64,000 nucleotides of DNA from the NCBI GenBank assembly GCA_006384855.1, contig VCJN01003346.1:62001-126000 (forward strand), read 5' to 3'. Source of the DNA: Tetraselmis striata (Eukaryota > Chlorophyta > Chlorodendrophyceae > Chlorodendrales > Chlorodendraceae). The translations under genes were made by a program, and so were the position numbers. The notes under the pieces were generated by a model, which was given only the letters and a program-made list of their open reading frames with translations, ran no database searches and was not told the origin of the DNA. Shown here piece after piece: positions 24,081-36,187 of the stretch (position 1 is the first letter of the stretch; each line of letters begins with the position of its first letter).

Positions 24081-24180
24081 CGTGCGCCAACTGCGGTCGT
24101 AGGTCTGGCATAGCCCGTAGACCATTGCCTCATTCGAAGCCCGAAGGGCTTATGCATCAACAGGGTGAACCCGGGACTAT
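24081..24180 (-). repeat. dispersed repeat, inverted copy of 26381-26492
   Basis: On the minus strand it reads through TTGATGCATAAGCCCTTCGG and GGCTATGCCAGACCTACGAC, closely matching the plus-strand sequence at 26381-26492. No coding content is evident. Confidence 0.6.
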
Positions 24181-24189
24181 GTATCTAGT

Positions 24190-24433
24190 ATCTAGTAGTG
24201 CCAGTATCGGAGGTTGCTGCAACGAGTGTCTGCTTGCGTGCATGGTAGCGACTACTTCTGGGCGGCATTCTCTGCCGGAGTGCATACGGCCAAGCTCTGC
24301 TGCGTCGATCTGCCTGTGCTCATTCCGCACCCTCTTCTGTTTCCACCTGCTCGTCACCGCAGTTGCCGTAGTGAGCGTTTCCTACTGCCTTTTCTGGTGA
24401 TTTCCTGATCGCCTTTTGCAGCTAGCTCATGCA
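24190..24433 (+). mobile_element. LINE family A, 3'-terminal fragment
   Basis: Matches 16750-16959 nearly end to end (GTGTCTCTGCTTGCGTGCATGG-like start, CTCATTCCGCACCCTCTTCT, then the tail CCTTTTGCAGCTAGCTCATG). It is a severely 5'-truncated insertion, typical of LINE retrotransposition. Confidence 0.75.
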
Positions 24434-26380
24434 AGTGTGTAGATAGTATCTGCTCCATCGCGGTCACGTTGCTAGGTACGAGGTACTAGTCCTGGTCACG
24501 CGGCTCTTTGCTAGGATTGTATGAGGATTGTATCCTGCCTTTTGCAACTCCTAGCCCCACGTAAATTTATATCGTGCTGAGTAATCCATCGCAAACCATC
24601 TTGCTTCGGATATTGGTACGGATACCCGTCGTCCAGGACGCCTATTTTTGTTATATTATATCTACCTTTACGGATACAGCATTTTCCGCTCTCTGAACCT
24701 TTTATTGATGGCGACTGGCACCAGTCGTGAAACCTTTTATTGCAGTGTCCCTATTATTACGGTCGGCGACGGGTGCTGTCGCACCCAGAAAACATCCGTG
24801 CTGAATAATGATTCTGCCGCGCTGCTGACGATGTTTTATATTATGCTGATAATGTGCGGCGAAAGGATGCCTGGTACCGTATTTACGGGATTACATGAGC
24901 TAGACGCAACATTCAAGAAATCCACACAGAAATCCAGAAGGAAATCCAGAAGGAAATCCAGCTACGGGCCAACAGAGGCAGGAACCGCCATGGTAGCCGC
25001 CATTTACCGTATGTAAGATTAAGGTAATTTGTGCCGCAATCTTACCGTAGATATTGATGGAAACACGTCACCGGGTACGGGGTATCGCTACTGTGTGTAA
25101 TTCAAACCAATACTACATCCGGGTAGTACCCGTCGTAGCCTCGTACTCGTGGGCCGTAGAGACTACTACTAGCACGCTGCAAGGGTTTCGCTGGTTATAG
25201 CTGTCTACTGGTATAGGGTTTCGCCATATGGTCAATAAGATATGTATGTGTCAAGCGGGTGGGAAAAATGAACCCCGCAGGGGTAATTCGAATACTAACG
25301 ACGGTACGGATACTGGTACACCTGTTCGAAGCCCTATGCGCAAAACGCAGCATTATTTAGCGCATGTGTAATTGGCTGGGTATTAAATATCCGCAGAAAC
25401 ATAATAACCACTGCAATTTTCGTCCTTTACGACACGTACCCGGTACCCGTGTCCGCACCAGGAACGACTGCGCTGATGATGGCGGCGATGATGATATGTT
25501 GTCAGTACGGGGCGAGGCGCCGCTAACTGTACTTGTCGTACCTGTACTCGTCGTACGGGTGACTTTTCCGCCCCCGGGACAGGACTAGCAACACTGAAAC
25601 GTGTAGCGTCTCTGTGCGACGGGCAGCGATCTTTCGGTAGCGATCGTAAGGTAGGATTGTAGCGTAGCCCTCCCTGCTGGTAAGGACGTCACAAATAAAC
25701 AAAGGGCCTGTGCATCAGAATAGTATGATCCAGCACTTGTTAATAGTCCTACACATTGTGTAGCGGTACAAGTCTGTACCAGGTACCTGGATGTAGGGCG
25801 CTTTTTTTGCCCTCAGGACATGACTGGTACCAGTGAGACCCTTGCAGCGTGTCTACGACGGTTGTTTAGGCAGCGATTCAGGTCACAAAAGCCTTAGGGT
25901 AGGCAAAGCTCCGGCATGTTGCCAAGGCATTCTGCAAAACTAATTGGAGGCCAGTGACAGAAGTCCCAACAATCATGGATCGCAGTCTCAAAAACTGCCA
26001 CCAAAATACGGCACTGACCACGATGTACCTTCATCGCGCCTACGATGAATATGGAAACTGCCCCCGTCATATGATACTTGTAAAGCCATCGTAATTGGAG
26101 TAACCAACTGGATTTTTTGTTGTAGGTACCCCCCCCCCCCTCCCCTCCCCCGCGTTTCTTGAGCGCCCCATATTAACTCTCATGCTGCTCAATAGCACTG
26201 CAGAACGGAGGTCTTCTACACCAGGGGCCCGCAAAGAAGTGCATTATTTAAATTGCATTCACCGTGGTTATTGTATACGAGTACGGCCAAATTGTCTGTC
26301 ATCTTGTACGAGAGGTCCGGGTTCCGATTCCCAGCTCTCCTACTTGAGGGCAGTATCGACCGGGCGTAATATCGAGGGCG
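24434..26380. other. intergenic, no gene seen
   Basis: About 1.9 kb of low-coding, GTAC-rich spacer. It contains a dispersed repeat at 24895-25010 (CAAGAAATCCA, CAGAAATCCAGAAGGAAATC, AGCTACGGGCCA) that recurs at 33385-33480. The remaining ORFs are short and featureless. Confidence 0.45.
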
Positions 26381-26492
26381 TGTCCCGGACTTTCCAGGTT
26401 GATGCATTGGTCCTTCAGGGTTTGAATGAGGCCATGGTAGGCATAGGCAATGGGCTATGCCAGACCTACGACTGCAGTTGGCCCAGGGGGCC
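26381..26492 (+). repeat. dispersed repeat, inverted partner of 24081-24180
   Basis: Shares TTGATGCATTGGTCCTTCAG and GGGCTATGCCAGACCTACGA with the reverse complement of 24081-24180. The two copies lie about 2.2 kb apart in opposite orientation. Confidence 0.6.
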
Positions 26493-27898
26493 AAGTGTTG
26501 GTGCGGCTTTGGCTGATGACCCGGGGCAAACTTTACTCAAGACTTCTACTTTGCGACCAAATTGTGCGATGAATGATACGATAGCAACTGAGGACACAAT
26601 ACGAACCGTGTTTTTTTATTGCTGGTATATTTGAATGATACGACATTGTAACACCATCATTAGGCCCTCTTTTTTGGCTATGTGATGTTGTTTCAGGCAC
26701 CCTTTCCCAGTCCTTGGACGAGCACCCCATGTCGGTTGACAGTTCTAAAGATAGGCAGCCCGAAGGCCTGCGGAGTGCGCAGCGCGCTTCAGCTGCCAGT
26801 TCTGGGGGGCGCACAGCGCGCGTTATGTGCCCCCATGTCTGGGGGATGACTGTGTGGTCCCGATTTATATTTTTACGCGTTTTCCCTCCCCCATTTCTGG
26901 GAGCATGTTAGGCACCGAAAACGATGTACCAACTGCGATTGTAGTGTGGTTTAAATTACCATCAACATCAATCGAGTACGGTGCCTCGCATATCCTGCTG
27001 TCCGCATACACCAGCAGTCCGCGTAGGCGTTGTCAGGCGCCCTGCTTCAGCAGCCAAGTCTGCATGTGCCATTTGTTCCTGCTATATTTTCAACATACCG
27101 TATATAATCCGTATATATATATAATGAATGACCAGCACGCAGGGGAAGTAGTTGATTGGTTGCGGTGCTCTACATCAGCTGTACTATTCGCATTCTCATG
27201 ATGTACGTCTCGTACATCCAACCCATTCACGCGACACCACGACTACAGGTATACCTCTTCTTCCGTGCTTTCTCTGGACGCTATCCCTGCAACCAACGCA
27301 TTACTACGGGTAGCGAGAAAAGGGCCCATGTTTCGACACACCCTAAGTTTCGACACGCTCCGTTTTAACCGTGGATCTTCGCCGGACAGGCTCCCATGCG
27401 GCCGACAGTGGCGCGTTTTGCCTGGCTTACAGAGGGCTACCCGGCGCATATCGGCAACCCTAGCATGCGATCGCCCAAGGTTTCCCGCAGCCGGCACGGA
27501 CCGGATGCATGCATGCATGCAGTCGGAGTGCAACTCGCGCTGCAAGTGTCTCCACCTCCTTCTGCTGGCACATCGTGCGGTTGTGCGAAAGGGCCAGCGG
27601 GGATTCGATAAGCCAACCCTCACCTAGGAACGAAAAATGCGGGAATGGGGTGGAAGTTTGGGTGGTGTCGTGGCGTCGATGGCGGTCGACCAGCGAGTGC
27701 GGAAGTGCGGTTACTGCAACCTACTGGCAAGACGAATTATACGAGCACACGCCGGCTCTAACATGTGCGCACCCACCCAGACCCACGGAACGACAGCAGC
27801 GCCTTCCGTGAGACCTCAGTGGTGGTCACACGGAGGCATAGGGCCTCCCCTTCACCTTCTGGGCTACGTATTCAGGTAAACAAGGCCGCCGCAGTAGC
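26493..27898. other. intergenic, no gene supported
   Basis: Several short ORFs on both strands, none with a recognisable motif or splice context. The stretch at 27255-27300 (CTTTCTCTGGACGCTATCC) resembles 48634-48680, so repeat-derived sequence is present. Confidence 0.4.
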
Positions 27899-28080
27899 AT
27901 GGCGTGCCGGGACATAGTAGACGCGGCGTGGGCGTATGCGCGCGAGATCGAGCTATGTGCGGGCCTTTCTGCGGCCGACCTCAAAGCCTATTTCGCGCCC
28001 AGCCATCAGCTCGTGGGTATGTCAGAGGGTTGGGTGGACTCTGCGACGCCTCCTAAGGGCTCCTGGTGGCTTCGGTGAGC
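27899..28080 (+). CDS. hypothetical 60-codon ORF
   Basis: ATG at 27899, beginning MACRDIVDAAWAYAREIE, followed by LSAADLKAYFAPSHQL. The composition looks protein-like, and possible GTGGGT donors follow HQL. No family recognised. It may be an exon of an upstream part of the 28592-29034 gene or a repeat relic. A C-rich tract follows at 28160-28199. Confidence 0.25.
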
Positions 28081-28591
28081 ATGTGCGAGTGAGAACGGCG
28101 CTGAGCGGAACCGGCCTGTGCCCGTTCCCAAACCTAAGGGCATCCTACATTACATGCACACCCCCCCCCCCCCCCCCCACCCCCCCACCCCCCCCCCCCT
28201 GTGGCAATCCGAATGACCTAGAATACGACCGCCGTTGACCCAGCCGAGCCGGCCAGACCTAAACATGTTCCTTGCCTAGGTCTGGGCTGAGTGGGGACTC
28301 TGCCGGAGGTGTTGTGCCGTGGTGCCAACAGATAATGTGTCCAAACCAGGGTGTTTTCCCTCTATAATGCTCAGTGCATCATTGATCGCATTGTTGATGA
28401 TGCCCACGCCCCCCGCGGCCACCTTGCAAAACTGCTATTGCAGCGTCGGTGTGTACGGATTACCTGCAAGCATTACTCCAAAGGAAAAAATCCTTACATA
28501 AGGATCAGGTAGCGCGTGGGGCAGGTGCAGCGTGTGATGCGCGTGCGCAGTGACCCGGCCCGGCGTCGCTGACCTGGAAATATTCTCGGAG

Positions 28592-29034
28592 TGCCGCAAC
28601 GCTGCGACTGGGGCTCTGAGAGTGGGTCGAGCATTGGAGCTTGCCGTATGTATGTATTTATTTAGGCCACTGCAGCTCCACGCGAGGTTTCTCTCTCCCT
28701 CTCCATTCATCGATAGCGAGGTCTGTCGCGCGTCATGCTACCATGCCAACTTGCTGGATTCTCGACATATCCACACTCGATCCTGACACCCTGTTGGCGC
28801 CTCGCCATCTGGTCTTTTTTGCAGGAGCGCATGAAGGATGGGCCGCACTACTACCACCAGTCGGCACTGCACACGGCCATGCGCGCACATGTCCTGCAGA
28901 CGCTGACGGAGAACCCGGAGCTGATCCCGGAGCTACGGAGCCTGCTGACCACGCAGTCAGGGGGGTCGCGCATGGGCATGCTCCCCGAGAACCTGGAGGT
29001 TGACGATAGCAATGTCAACTGCCGAATGAGCTGA
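28592..29034 (+). CDS. 3' exons of an unidentified gene
   Basis: Two exons join in phase: 28592-28645 (CRNAATGALRVGRALELA, then GTATGT) and, after TTTTTTGCAG, 28825-29034 ending in TGA. The second exon encodes 69 residues (ERMKDGPHYYHQS, LHTAMRAHVLQTLTENPEL, IPELRSLLTTQSGG) that look helical and globular. Upstream exons were not found. The gene is convergent with the hAT-derived gene at 29440. No family recognised. Confidence 0.45.
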
Positions 29035-29439
29035 GACAGGCTGACTCTTGGGACAGCATACCAAGTCTTTGCCTCTACGTGCTTCTTTCCTTCTATGCGC
29101 TAACTCGAGGCGGATGAGAAAAACCAGATGTTCTTCTGCTAGCTGATTTTAGATGTGGTGTCGCGGTATTCTGCGGGTGGAACAACACCTTTTTCCATGT
29201 AGTCAGCCAGAGGATATGCCTGATGTTACAAGACATCTGCGGCGGCTGAGCGGTACAAGACATTGTAACCAAAAGCGCATCGCTTTTGCTCCAAAACCAA
29301 AGACCACGGCAGTAGTGTAGATATAAATTAATGGATGCGATATTTGCGTTATTCCAGGCGCATGCAAACAGCACAGGCCCCGAGACGCAGGATGGCCGCG
29401 TCTCCCACCGGAGACTACCTATCCGGCCTACCTAGCAGG

Positions 29440-32400
29440 CTAGTCCGTCAGGCTGGTGACCACGCTGCTGTTCAGGCGGAGGAAGAGCAAGAGCTGCACC
29501 GTGGGCCACGGCAGCTGCAGCTGGAGGTCCTCAAAGCGGCACCTCGCCGTGTCAAACAGCAGGCTCGCCTGCAGGCTGCAGGGCCTGAGCGCGCCGTACT
29601 GCGCGGCCAGCCGCGAGAGCACCGGCAGCGGGTGGTCACCGCCGCTGCCTGACAAGGTGCTGGCGGTGTCCGGCGGCGCCGCCTGCTCGGCCCACCAGCG
29701 CAGCGAATCATGCTGCTCCAAGCATCTGTCGCTGCCAGCCCCCGTCATGCTCACGTACATCTGAATCTCCGGGCTCAGCTGCTTGTACTGCTCGTGCAGC
29801 TTGTCATCCATCTTGTGCGCCTTGAACGTGCGGAGCACGCCGCGCCAGGGCTGCCCCGGCGCGCCCTTGGGATGTGCAGCATCCATGCTTTCGCTGCGCT
29901 CGGGAGCACTCTCGCCCATCTGCAGGCACGCCGCCTGCAATGTGTGACACAGCGACGGGCGGGTCGTTCAGATGCGGTGCGCTGCAGGGTTTCTATAGCG
30001 GATATTGAACTGAGCCATGCATTGATGCCACCCAACGTATATGCCGCTATGTGGCACAATCGCCGATGGCATAGCGATAGGGTGAAGAGTATTGAGGACT
30101 GGCACAAACACTGGGCAGGAGCGTGCCTGGTACGCTTGCTCCAGAGGCTGTAGCGCAATTTCATCGCCATCCACGCCGTGGCTCTGAGCGCTCTGGCTGG
30201 GGCACAGCAGAAGGCTGAGCCCGCTGGCAGCCCGCCAGGCGGCGTCGCGGGGCATGTGCTCCTCGATGTGTGCCACCACACGGGCACACAGCTCGCGGAT
30301 GTGTGGGTCGACCTCGGAGATTGGCCGCTCTAACCGCATCTCGTCGCCGTCCTGCACATGCGCGGCAGGCACGTACACGATGTCCTCGCGCAGGTACTCC
30401 AGCAGCTCTGTGATTTGGGTGACCACAGCCGCAAACACGGAGCCGCGGCCATCCACGATTGTGCTGTGCACCTCCGCAACCGCCTCAAGCACGCCCAGAA
30501 GATCCTGCAGCCGGCTCCAGTCGGCCTCAGTGAGGTCGCCACCATCCTGCTCTTCCCCAAAGTCGGACGGCATCGCCACCAGCTGGGTGAGCTTGAGGAT
30601 GGTCTTGTCGATGTTGCGCAGCTCTGCTTCAATGGCGCAGCAACCCGGTTCTGGGCGTGACCACCCGCCGGTGAGGTGCTCGGCTAACAGCACCATGCGC
30701 ATGAAAAATCGGCCCAGGTCGCCGTTGCCGACGGTCTGCAGGGCTTCCAGGGTTGCTTGCTGCAGCAGCCTTTGCAGACAGGGCAAGCACGGCACACCCA
30801 AGAGGCCCACCGCCTGCGGTAGCACCTCACCCTTCCCAACCGTGATGCTCAGGCATACATCCGCCACCGCCACCCCCTTTCCCCAGTAGCGCTCAACACA
30901 CCTTAGAACAAATCCAGCCACCTCCTCGGGTGCGGCATTTGCCTCGAATGCGTCGACCCCAAGGCCGACGGTACGGAAGGTGTAGCCGGGAGCCACCAAG
31001 CTGGCAGTGAGAACCACATACAGGCGCCCATCCGGAGCGCCTGACGGAGACCAGGAGTCCAGCTGCATCGCGCAGGAAGCGCCGAATGGGATGAAGCGCC
31101 TTTGGTCACAAAGCAGCTCGCTGAGTGCGGCCTCCACGCGCTCCGCCTCTGATATCACGCGTCGCGTAAATACTGCGTCGCCCAACGGCCGCAGAGGCTG
31201 CGCGTGAGGGCCGAGAAGGCGCGCCAGTACAAGCTGGAAACCTGGGTCGCTGAGAATGCGCGGCGCGTGAAGGTCGAGAGCGCACAGCAGTACGCAGCTG
31301 CGCTCCCACACCGTCACTGCTTCCTCGGCTGTGCCTGTGCAATGGCACCCCAAGGGTTATATTGTAATCGTGTATCATCTAACCTCGCCGACGCGGCGAG
31401 GGTGGGTGAAATACAAGACATTATCACGCGTGAAATTGTGCCCCATCCCTCGGATCCCTGTCGTTTTCGCCATAGGCAGGCCGACTCGTACCGGCAGCGC
31501 TTAGTGCTGTACAATATGCCACCTCAGGGGCGCCTCTCGAGCTCAGAGGCTGTGCCTGCGGGGCAGTCGTCGCCGCCGCGCACCGCTCCTCGGTTTCCTG
31601 AGGTTTGCGAGGGGTGGTTGGCGGCGCCCGCGTCGTGATGCTGCCATCCGGGGCCACGAAGGAGCCGTCCCGGTCCAATTTCTGCCGGTATGTCTGCGAG
31701 CGCTTGCTGGAAGCCAAGCAGAGCTGTGCCTCCGCGGGATGCTTCGCCTTCAAATGCTTCAGCAGGTTTGTTGTTGGGCCACCTGTGCGCACCAGGCGAA
31801 CCAGCGTGTCGGGTTGCCAGAAACAGTGAACGGGGGGCGGAGCGGAGGGCTATTCGCGCCCGCAGCAGAAAATATCAACCTGACGCGTTTGAAACAAGTC
31901 ATAGAAGCACGATCGCTAACTACTGCTGTGTTTGGTGCGACGAACTAAACGACATCGGTACCAAACCCTAAACCCAATCTTACGGTATTTCCCGTGCCCC
32001 TGCTCGAATACATCCACGTATTTCCGATTCGGCGGAAAGTCAATCGTAAATATGCAGTGGACGTACATGTGCTATAGTAATAAAGTGACAAGTGACACCA
32101 TACGGGTAGTCGTAATGATATGCCAGTCCATACGGATACTACCAGGAAATGACCGATGTTTTGGTGTTTGCTTTTTGAATTATCAGAACATTAGCAGCAC
32201 TGTCGATAATAACACATAATGACAGGTGAAATTAATTAAAATAATGTCGTTCCCATACTGGTACCTGTATCGATCGTAGTGATTAGTTTACAGGTACAGG
32301 TAACGTTCGTTTTTTAAATCAGGCAGCCCATCCCGCACCATCCCATCGTACTTCCCTCGGCGAACCCTCCCGCGCACCCACCTTTGATGTGCTTCAAGGT

Positions 32401-32643
32401 GACACCACACTTGCGTGTCTGGCCGTCCTCGTCGCATACATTGATGCAGCATTCGATGTTGCGGCCGCTCGGTAGAGGCGGCGTGAAGGGCACCATATAG
32501 CCGGCAGACCATATCAGAGCCTGCGGCGCACCGCTGCGCGACCGTGGTGGCGGGAGGTAGGTGCGTCCTTCGGCGGTCGATTCGTCATCTAAGCGGCGGC
32601 GCGTGCCCCGCCTCTCCAGATCTGTACATGTCGATGCTCGCAT
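29440..32643 (-). CDS. BED-finger / hAT-transposase-derived protein, probably domesticated or inactive
   Basis: Exons: 32643-32382, 31782-31492, 31334 to about 30135, and 29934-29440 (TAG); phases agree for the first two introns. Exon 1 supplies the aromatic and Cys half of a BED-type zinc finger (ALIWSAGYMVPF, then CDEDGQTRKCG), and exon 2 completes it with TTNLLKHLKAKHP. Exon 3 is the hAT core (CAMQLDSWSPSG, EELLEYL-like helices, EADWSRLQDLLGVLEAVAEV). Exon 4 carries the C-terminal dimerisation region (DSLRWWAEQ, PVLSRLAAQYGA, LPWPTVQLLLFLRLN). The first Asp (LDSW) is kept. The usual ITxDNAxN and CxAHxL motifs are replaced by ITVGKGE and CLPCLQRLL, so the DDE triad seems broken. Frames stay open over about 700 codons and no TIRs were found, which favours domestication over recent death. 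The exon 3 donor is uncertain. Confidence 0.75.
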
Positions 32644-33384
32644 ATTGACGTCGGGGGCACTGGAACGTCAACGCCCACCAAGGTCGATTGAGATTTGGCG
32701 CAGCAAAACAGGGATGAGGGGCGGACGCTTTCCCTCGGAATCAGCGGCACACAGTACCGTTACGGGTACTACGGAAAAAAGTAATTTTCCGTCCTGCTCT
32801 GGCGGGCTCAATCGCACCGCTCAAGGCAAACGAGATGAAGGCCTGCGTCGGGACTTGGCATACGGAGGGGCCGTTACGACACTTCGGGCTATTCTTAGGG
32901 GAATGCCGTATAGTGGGTGAAGTGGAGGCGTAGCGTCCCGCTGCCCTGTGACAATCGCTCAGCTTTGAGACCAGTAGGAAGTGATTAGAGCAGTCCAGAG
33001 TCCGGGACCTCGAAGCCCACCGTCGTCAGACACTCGCACGTAGTCGGTACTTTCCGGGAAGCGGCGCGGTGGCCGGACACAAGAGGTGACGCTTGCAATT
33101 CAGATCCAGTGCCCTACGGTGGTGACAGGAGGAAGAGCTGGCTGTTGCTGCGGGGTCTAGTGGCGTACTGGCGCCGCCTGCGCTGCCGCGGGCAGATGAG
33201 GTTGTGCAACTGGCGAGAGAAGATACCCGTACGTGGTCGACATCGTCCAGCGCGGCCGCGTCACCGAAAAATAAGGCAGCAGGCCATGCATATCCCTAAT
33301 AATACCGCGAACAGGTACATGTACTGTGATACTCGTACCGCCAGTACTGGTATACTCGTCGTACTTTTCAAACTAGAATATGAT
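32644..33384. other. 5' flank of the hAT-derived gene
   Basis: No gene is supported. It should include that gene's promoter. A plus-strand ORF (32561-32920) overlaps exon 1 in antisense and is treated as a shadow. Confidence 0.4.
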
Positions 33385-33480
33385 TACATGACCCAGCTGC
33401 AAAATTCAAGAAATCCATACAGAAATCCAGAAGAAAATCCAGCTACGGGCCACCAGAGGCGGGAACCGCCGTGACAGCCA
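33385..33480 (+). repeat. dispersed repeat shared with 24895-25010
   Basis: AATTCAAGAAATCCATACAG, then AAATCCAGCTACGGGCCACC and GGCGGGAACCGCC, nearly identical to the earlier copy. It directly abuts the tandem array. Confidence 0.7.
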
Positions 33481-33519
33481 CCGACCAGGCATCGCCACCA
33501 GCCAGCCGCCGCGCCACGC

Positions 33520-34090
33520 AGTAGGGACGCTCTCCCCAGCACACAATCTCGGGCCACTCCAATGGCGGCACTAGGCCGAATGTGGTGTGAAGGCGCCGAC
33601 AGGAAAGGAGATTCGAAGTAGAGGTCTCGCAGCAAGGAGCGGACGGAAGTGGGGGGGTCCATTCCAGAACGGGGCGCCACGGGCCTGCAACAGACGCAGG
33701 CCACCCAACGCCAAATCTGCCGCCAGCTCGGCCGCGTCCTTTTCCGCCAAACGTAGAACGCCTTCCCCAGCACAACATCCCGGGCCACTCCTATAGCGGC
33801 GCTGAGCCGGATGTGATGTGGATGCGCCATGACAGGAAGGGCGAAACTGCTCAACGAGTAGGGAATGGAGAGCCATCCGGGCCAGCAACGACGTAAGACA
33901 CCGGTGTCTAGCGCGCGTTGTTCCGCCCAGCGCCAGATCCGCCGCCAGCTCGGTCGCGTCCCCTTCCGCCGAACGTAGAACGCCCTTCCCAGCTTAACAT
34001 CCCGGGCCACTCCAACAGCGGCACTAGCTAGGCCGAATGTGATGTGGAGGCGCCGACAGGACAGGAAGGGAGACGGTGCTCAAAGAACAG
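33520..34090. repeat. tandem array, three units of about 220-235 bp
   Basis: Recurring landmarks at about 33545, 33775 and 33998: CGGGCCACTCC, then GCGGCACTAGGCCGAATGTG, then GGCGCCGACAGGA.AGGA. Units differ by indels. On the minus strand they give repeated peptides (FYVRRKGTRPSWRR, FYVWRKRTRPSWRQ), which may be fortuitous or a relic of an Arg/Trp-rich repeated protein. Confidence 0.7.
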
Positions 34091-34330
34091 CGAAGGGGGA
34101 CTTGACCGGACCAGCAACGATGTGAGACGCCGGTGTCCAGCTCACACTGCTCCTCCGCGGCAGTGGCAGCACGGGCGGGGCCAAGGCTACCAAGGCGCCA
34201 CCCGTGCACGATCCCCGCCCCCCATCCCCAGCCGGGGGTGGAGGCGGAGGAAGGGCCCGCGATTCCGAGGGCCAAGTAGGACGGTCGTCGGGCCCGCCCA
34301 GGCGGTGGGTGGGTTGCCATGCGATACTTT

Positions 34331-36187
34331 ATACTAGTATATAGAGCGATTAGTCACAGTGCGCGTCTCGCTTTGCCAAAGAAGCGTGCGACTTGGCTCC
34401 AAGACACCGCCACACTGCGGCGAAAGTCGGTACCCGGTACCTGAAATAGTCGCTATCATTTTGAGTGATGCGGACGAGAAATCCAGAGCTGCCGCTGTTC
34501 GGAGGCACGGAAGTCCGTAAACCCCAAAATCGCTCTCCGGGCCCAAAGTTATGCCAAAGTTATGCGACGGACACGGTCGGCGCGAGTCGCAGCAGAAACT
34601 ACGGCCCTTCTGTTGCGACCGCCGGTCGCAGGTTTTCCGCCGCATCAGAAACGACAGCCCACTCATCCCGCATGTTTTGCTGTTGCCCCGCCACACCCAG
34701 CCCTACCCCATCCCGCAGTGATATCTACCCGCAGACGTCCCGCTACGCCGTTGTCGTGTCGGGCAAAGGTTGACCCCCCCCCCCCCCCACCCCCCCACCC
34801 ACCCACCCACTCGCCCCAACTGCCCGTCCCCCGCCGCGAGCCGGTCCCCGCCGTTGACCGGCCAATCCCGGTACCGGTAGCGAGCCCGTTCTCCCCCCCC
34901 CCCCCCCCCCCCCCCCAACTCCCCCCCCCCCCCCCCCCGGGCCCCGTCGGCGGCGACTAACGGGCAGCTCCCGCCACTGCGGTGGCATCTGTCGGTTGTA
35001 GGCAAGCTGCTACGGACGGGGATAACAACGGCTCGCGACCAGTACCGCCATTGCTCCCGGGGGGGGGGGGGGGGGGGGGTCGAGTGGTGGAGGTGATATG
35101 CGCGGTGCATGCGCGCCGATGATGGCAACAACTGGCGCGTGCAGCGGCGCACCCGTCCCGAAAACGAGTTGGTTTTAGCGACTTCCGTATCGAGGACACT
35201 CGATAGTGCCCACGGGGTTGGCAAGTGGGGCTTGAATCAGCCAATCAGCCGCATAATTTATACAATCCTGCGACGCGTCAAAGGCTATTATCGACATCCG
35301 CCTATTATCGAGTGGGGTGGGTTGAGGTGGGTGCGAGAAGCGCTATAGCAAAAGTAGGGATGAGCGCAGTATCTCATCAAAGACCACCTAAGTAGTGCTG
35401 GAAGTTCGGGACTGTGAGGTCGGGAGCTGTTGTCACGGTTAGCTGGCACAGATGCCAACCGCCGCTAATCTAGAAACTTCGGGAACACCTAGAGAAAGAC
35501 CGGCGCGTCATATTATAAGTGGTAGCGACACCCGGCAGAAAATTTTTACGAGTAGCGGCGCGAACTGAAGTGCCCGCGCCACTTGGTATGTCTGGCTGAC
35601 CTCAGTCAAGCACTGAACAATGATTAGACGCGGTGTGTCTCGTTTTGCTAATGAAACCGACGGGGCAGGCCCGGCCGGGACGTTCAGTGGAATGCCGATG
35701 CGGCGCCGGGCGAAATTAAGGCTTGCGGAGTCAAAAAATAAAACAGAAAAGGAACCGGCCGCCGGCGGACCGAGTCCCGAACTCCGGGGACGATGTGGGT
35801 GCGGACGACGCTCCTGCCGTCCACCCAGTCGCCGAGCCATCATACCTTATTGGGTAAGGGTACTACGCCGGCGGCGGAAGCGGCGGACGCACCGCCGCTG
35901 CGCAGGCTGTGCGATGACCAAACGAAGCCGCGGGTGGTCGCTCGTTGACAACACGGCATGCGACAGTAGCCCACCGGGTAGTAGTTGTGTCCGACGTTCT
36001 GGAGCCGTGTGGTCACCGGGTAACTACCACATGTGCGTTTACCCGAGGGCAGCACCGTGGCTCGGTACCGAACAAAGGCATGCTTGGAAACTGCGATCTC
36101 CGGATTGGTTCACCGCGAAATCTGCGAAGCGGGAATCAGTTCATCCCGGCCGTGGAGTATCGGCGAAAAAGTGCAATCGCACAAGAA
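34331..36187. other. intergenic, GC-tract rich
   Basis: Several long C- and G-runs (34775-34790, 34892-34938, 35060-35079) produce spurious Pro/Gly ORFs. No motif-bearing reading frame was seen. Confidence 0.45.

Noticed and set aside
26290..26345. tRNA-like T-arm (GGTTCCGATTCC)
   Set aside because: No acceptor, D-arm or anticodon stem could be folded around it.
28310..28425. Minus-strand peptide GVGIINNAINDALSIIEG
   Set aside because: Coding-like but isolated. No start, splice partner or family could be given, and it overlaps spacer of a plus-strand gene.
28450..28515. Minus-strand peptide IFSFGVML resembling a kinase subdomain
   Set aside because: Too short, with no other kinase motifs and stops nearby.
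31955..31985. Telomere-like CCCTAAACCC
   Set aside because: It is a single partial unit, as also at 17275 and 59042, with no array.
32561..32920. Plus-strand ORF over the hAT gene's first exon
   Set aside because: It is antisense to an exon carrying half of a BED finger and shows no domain of its own.
34703..35224. Gly/Pro-rich minus-strand ORF
   Set aside because: Mostly translation of long G/C homopolymers.
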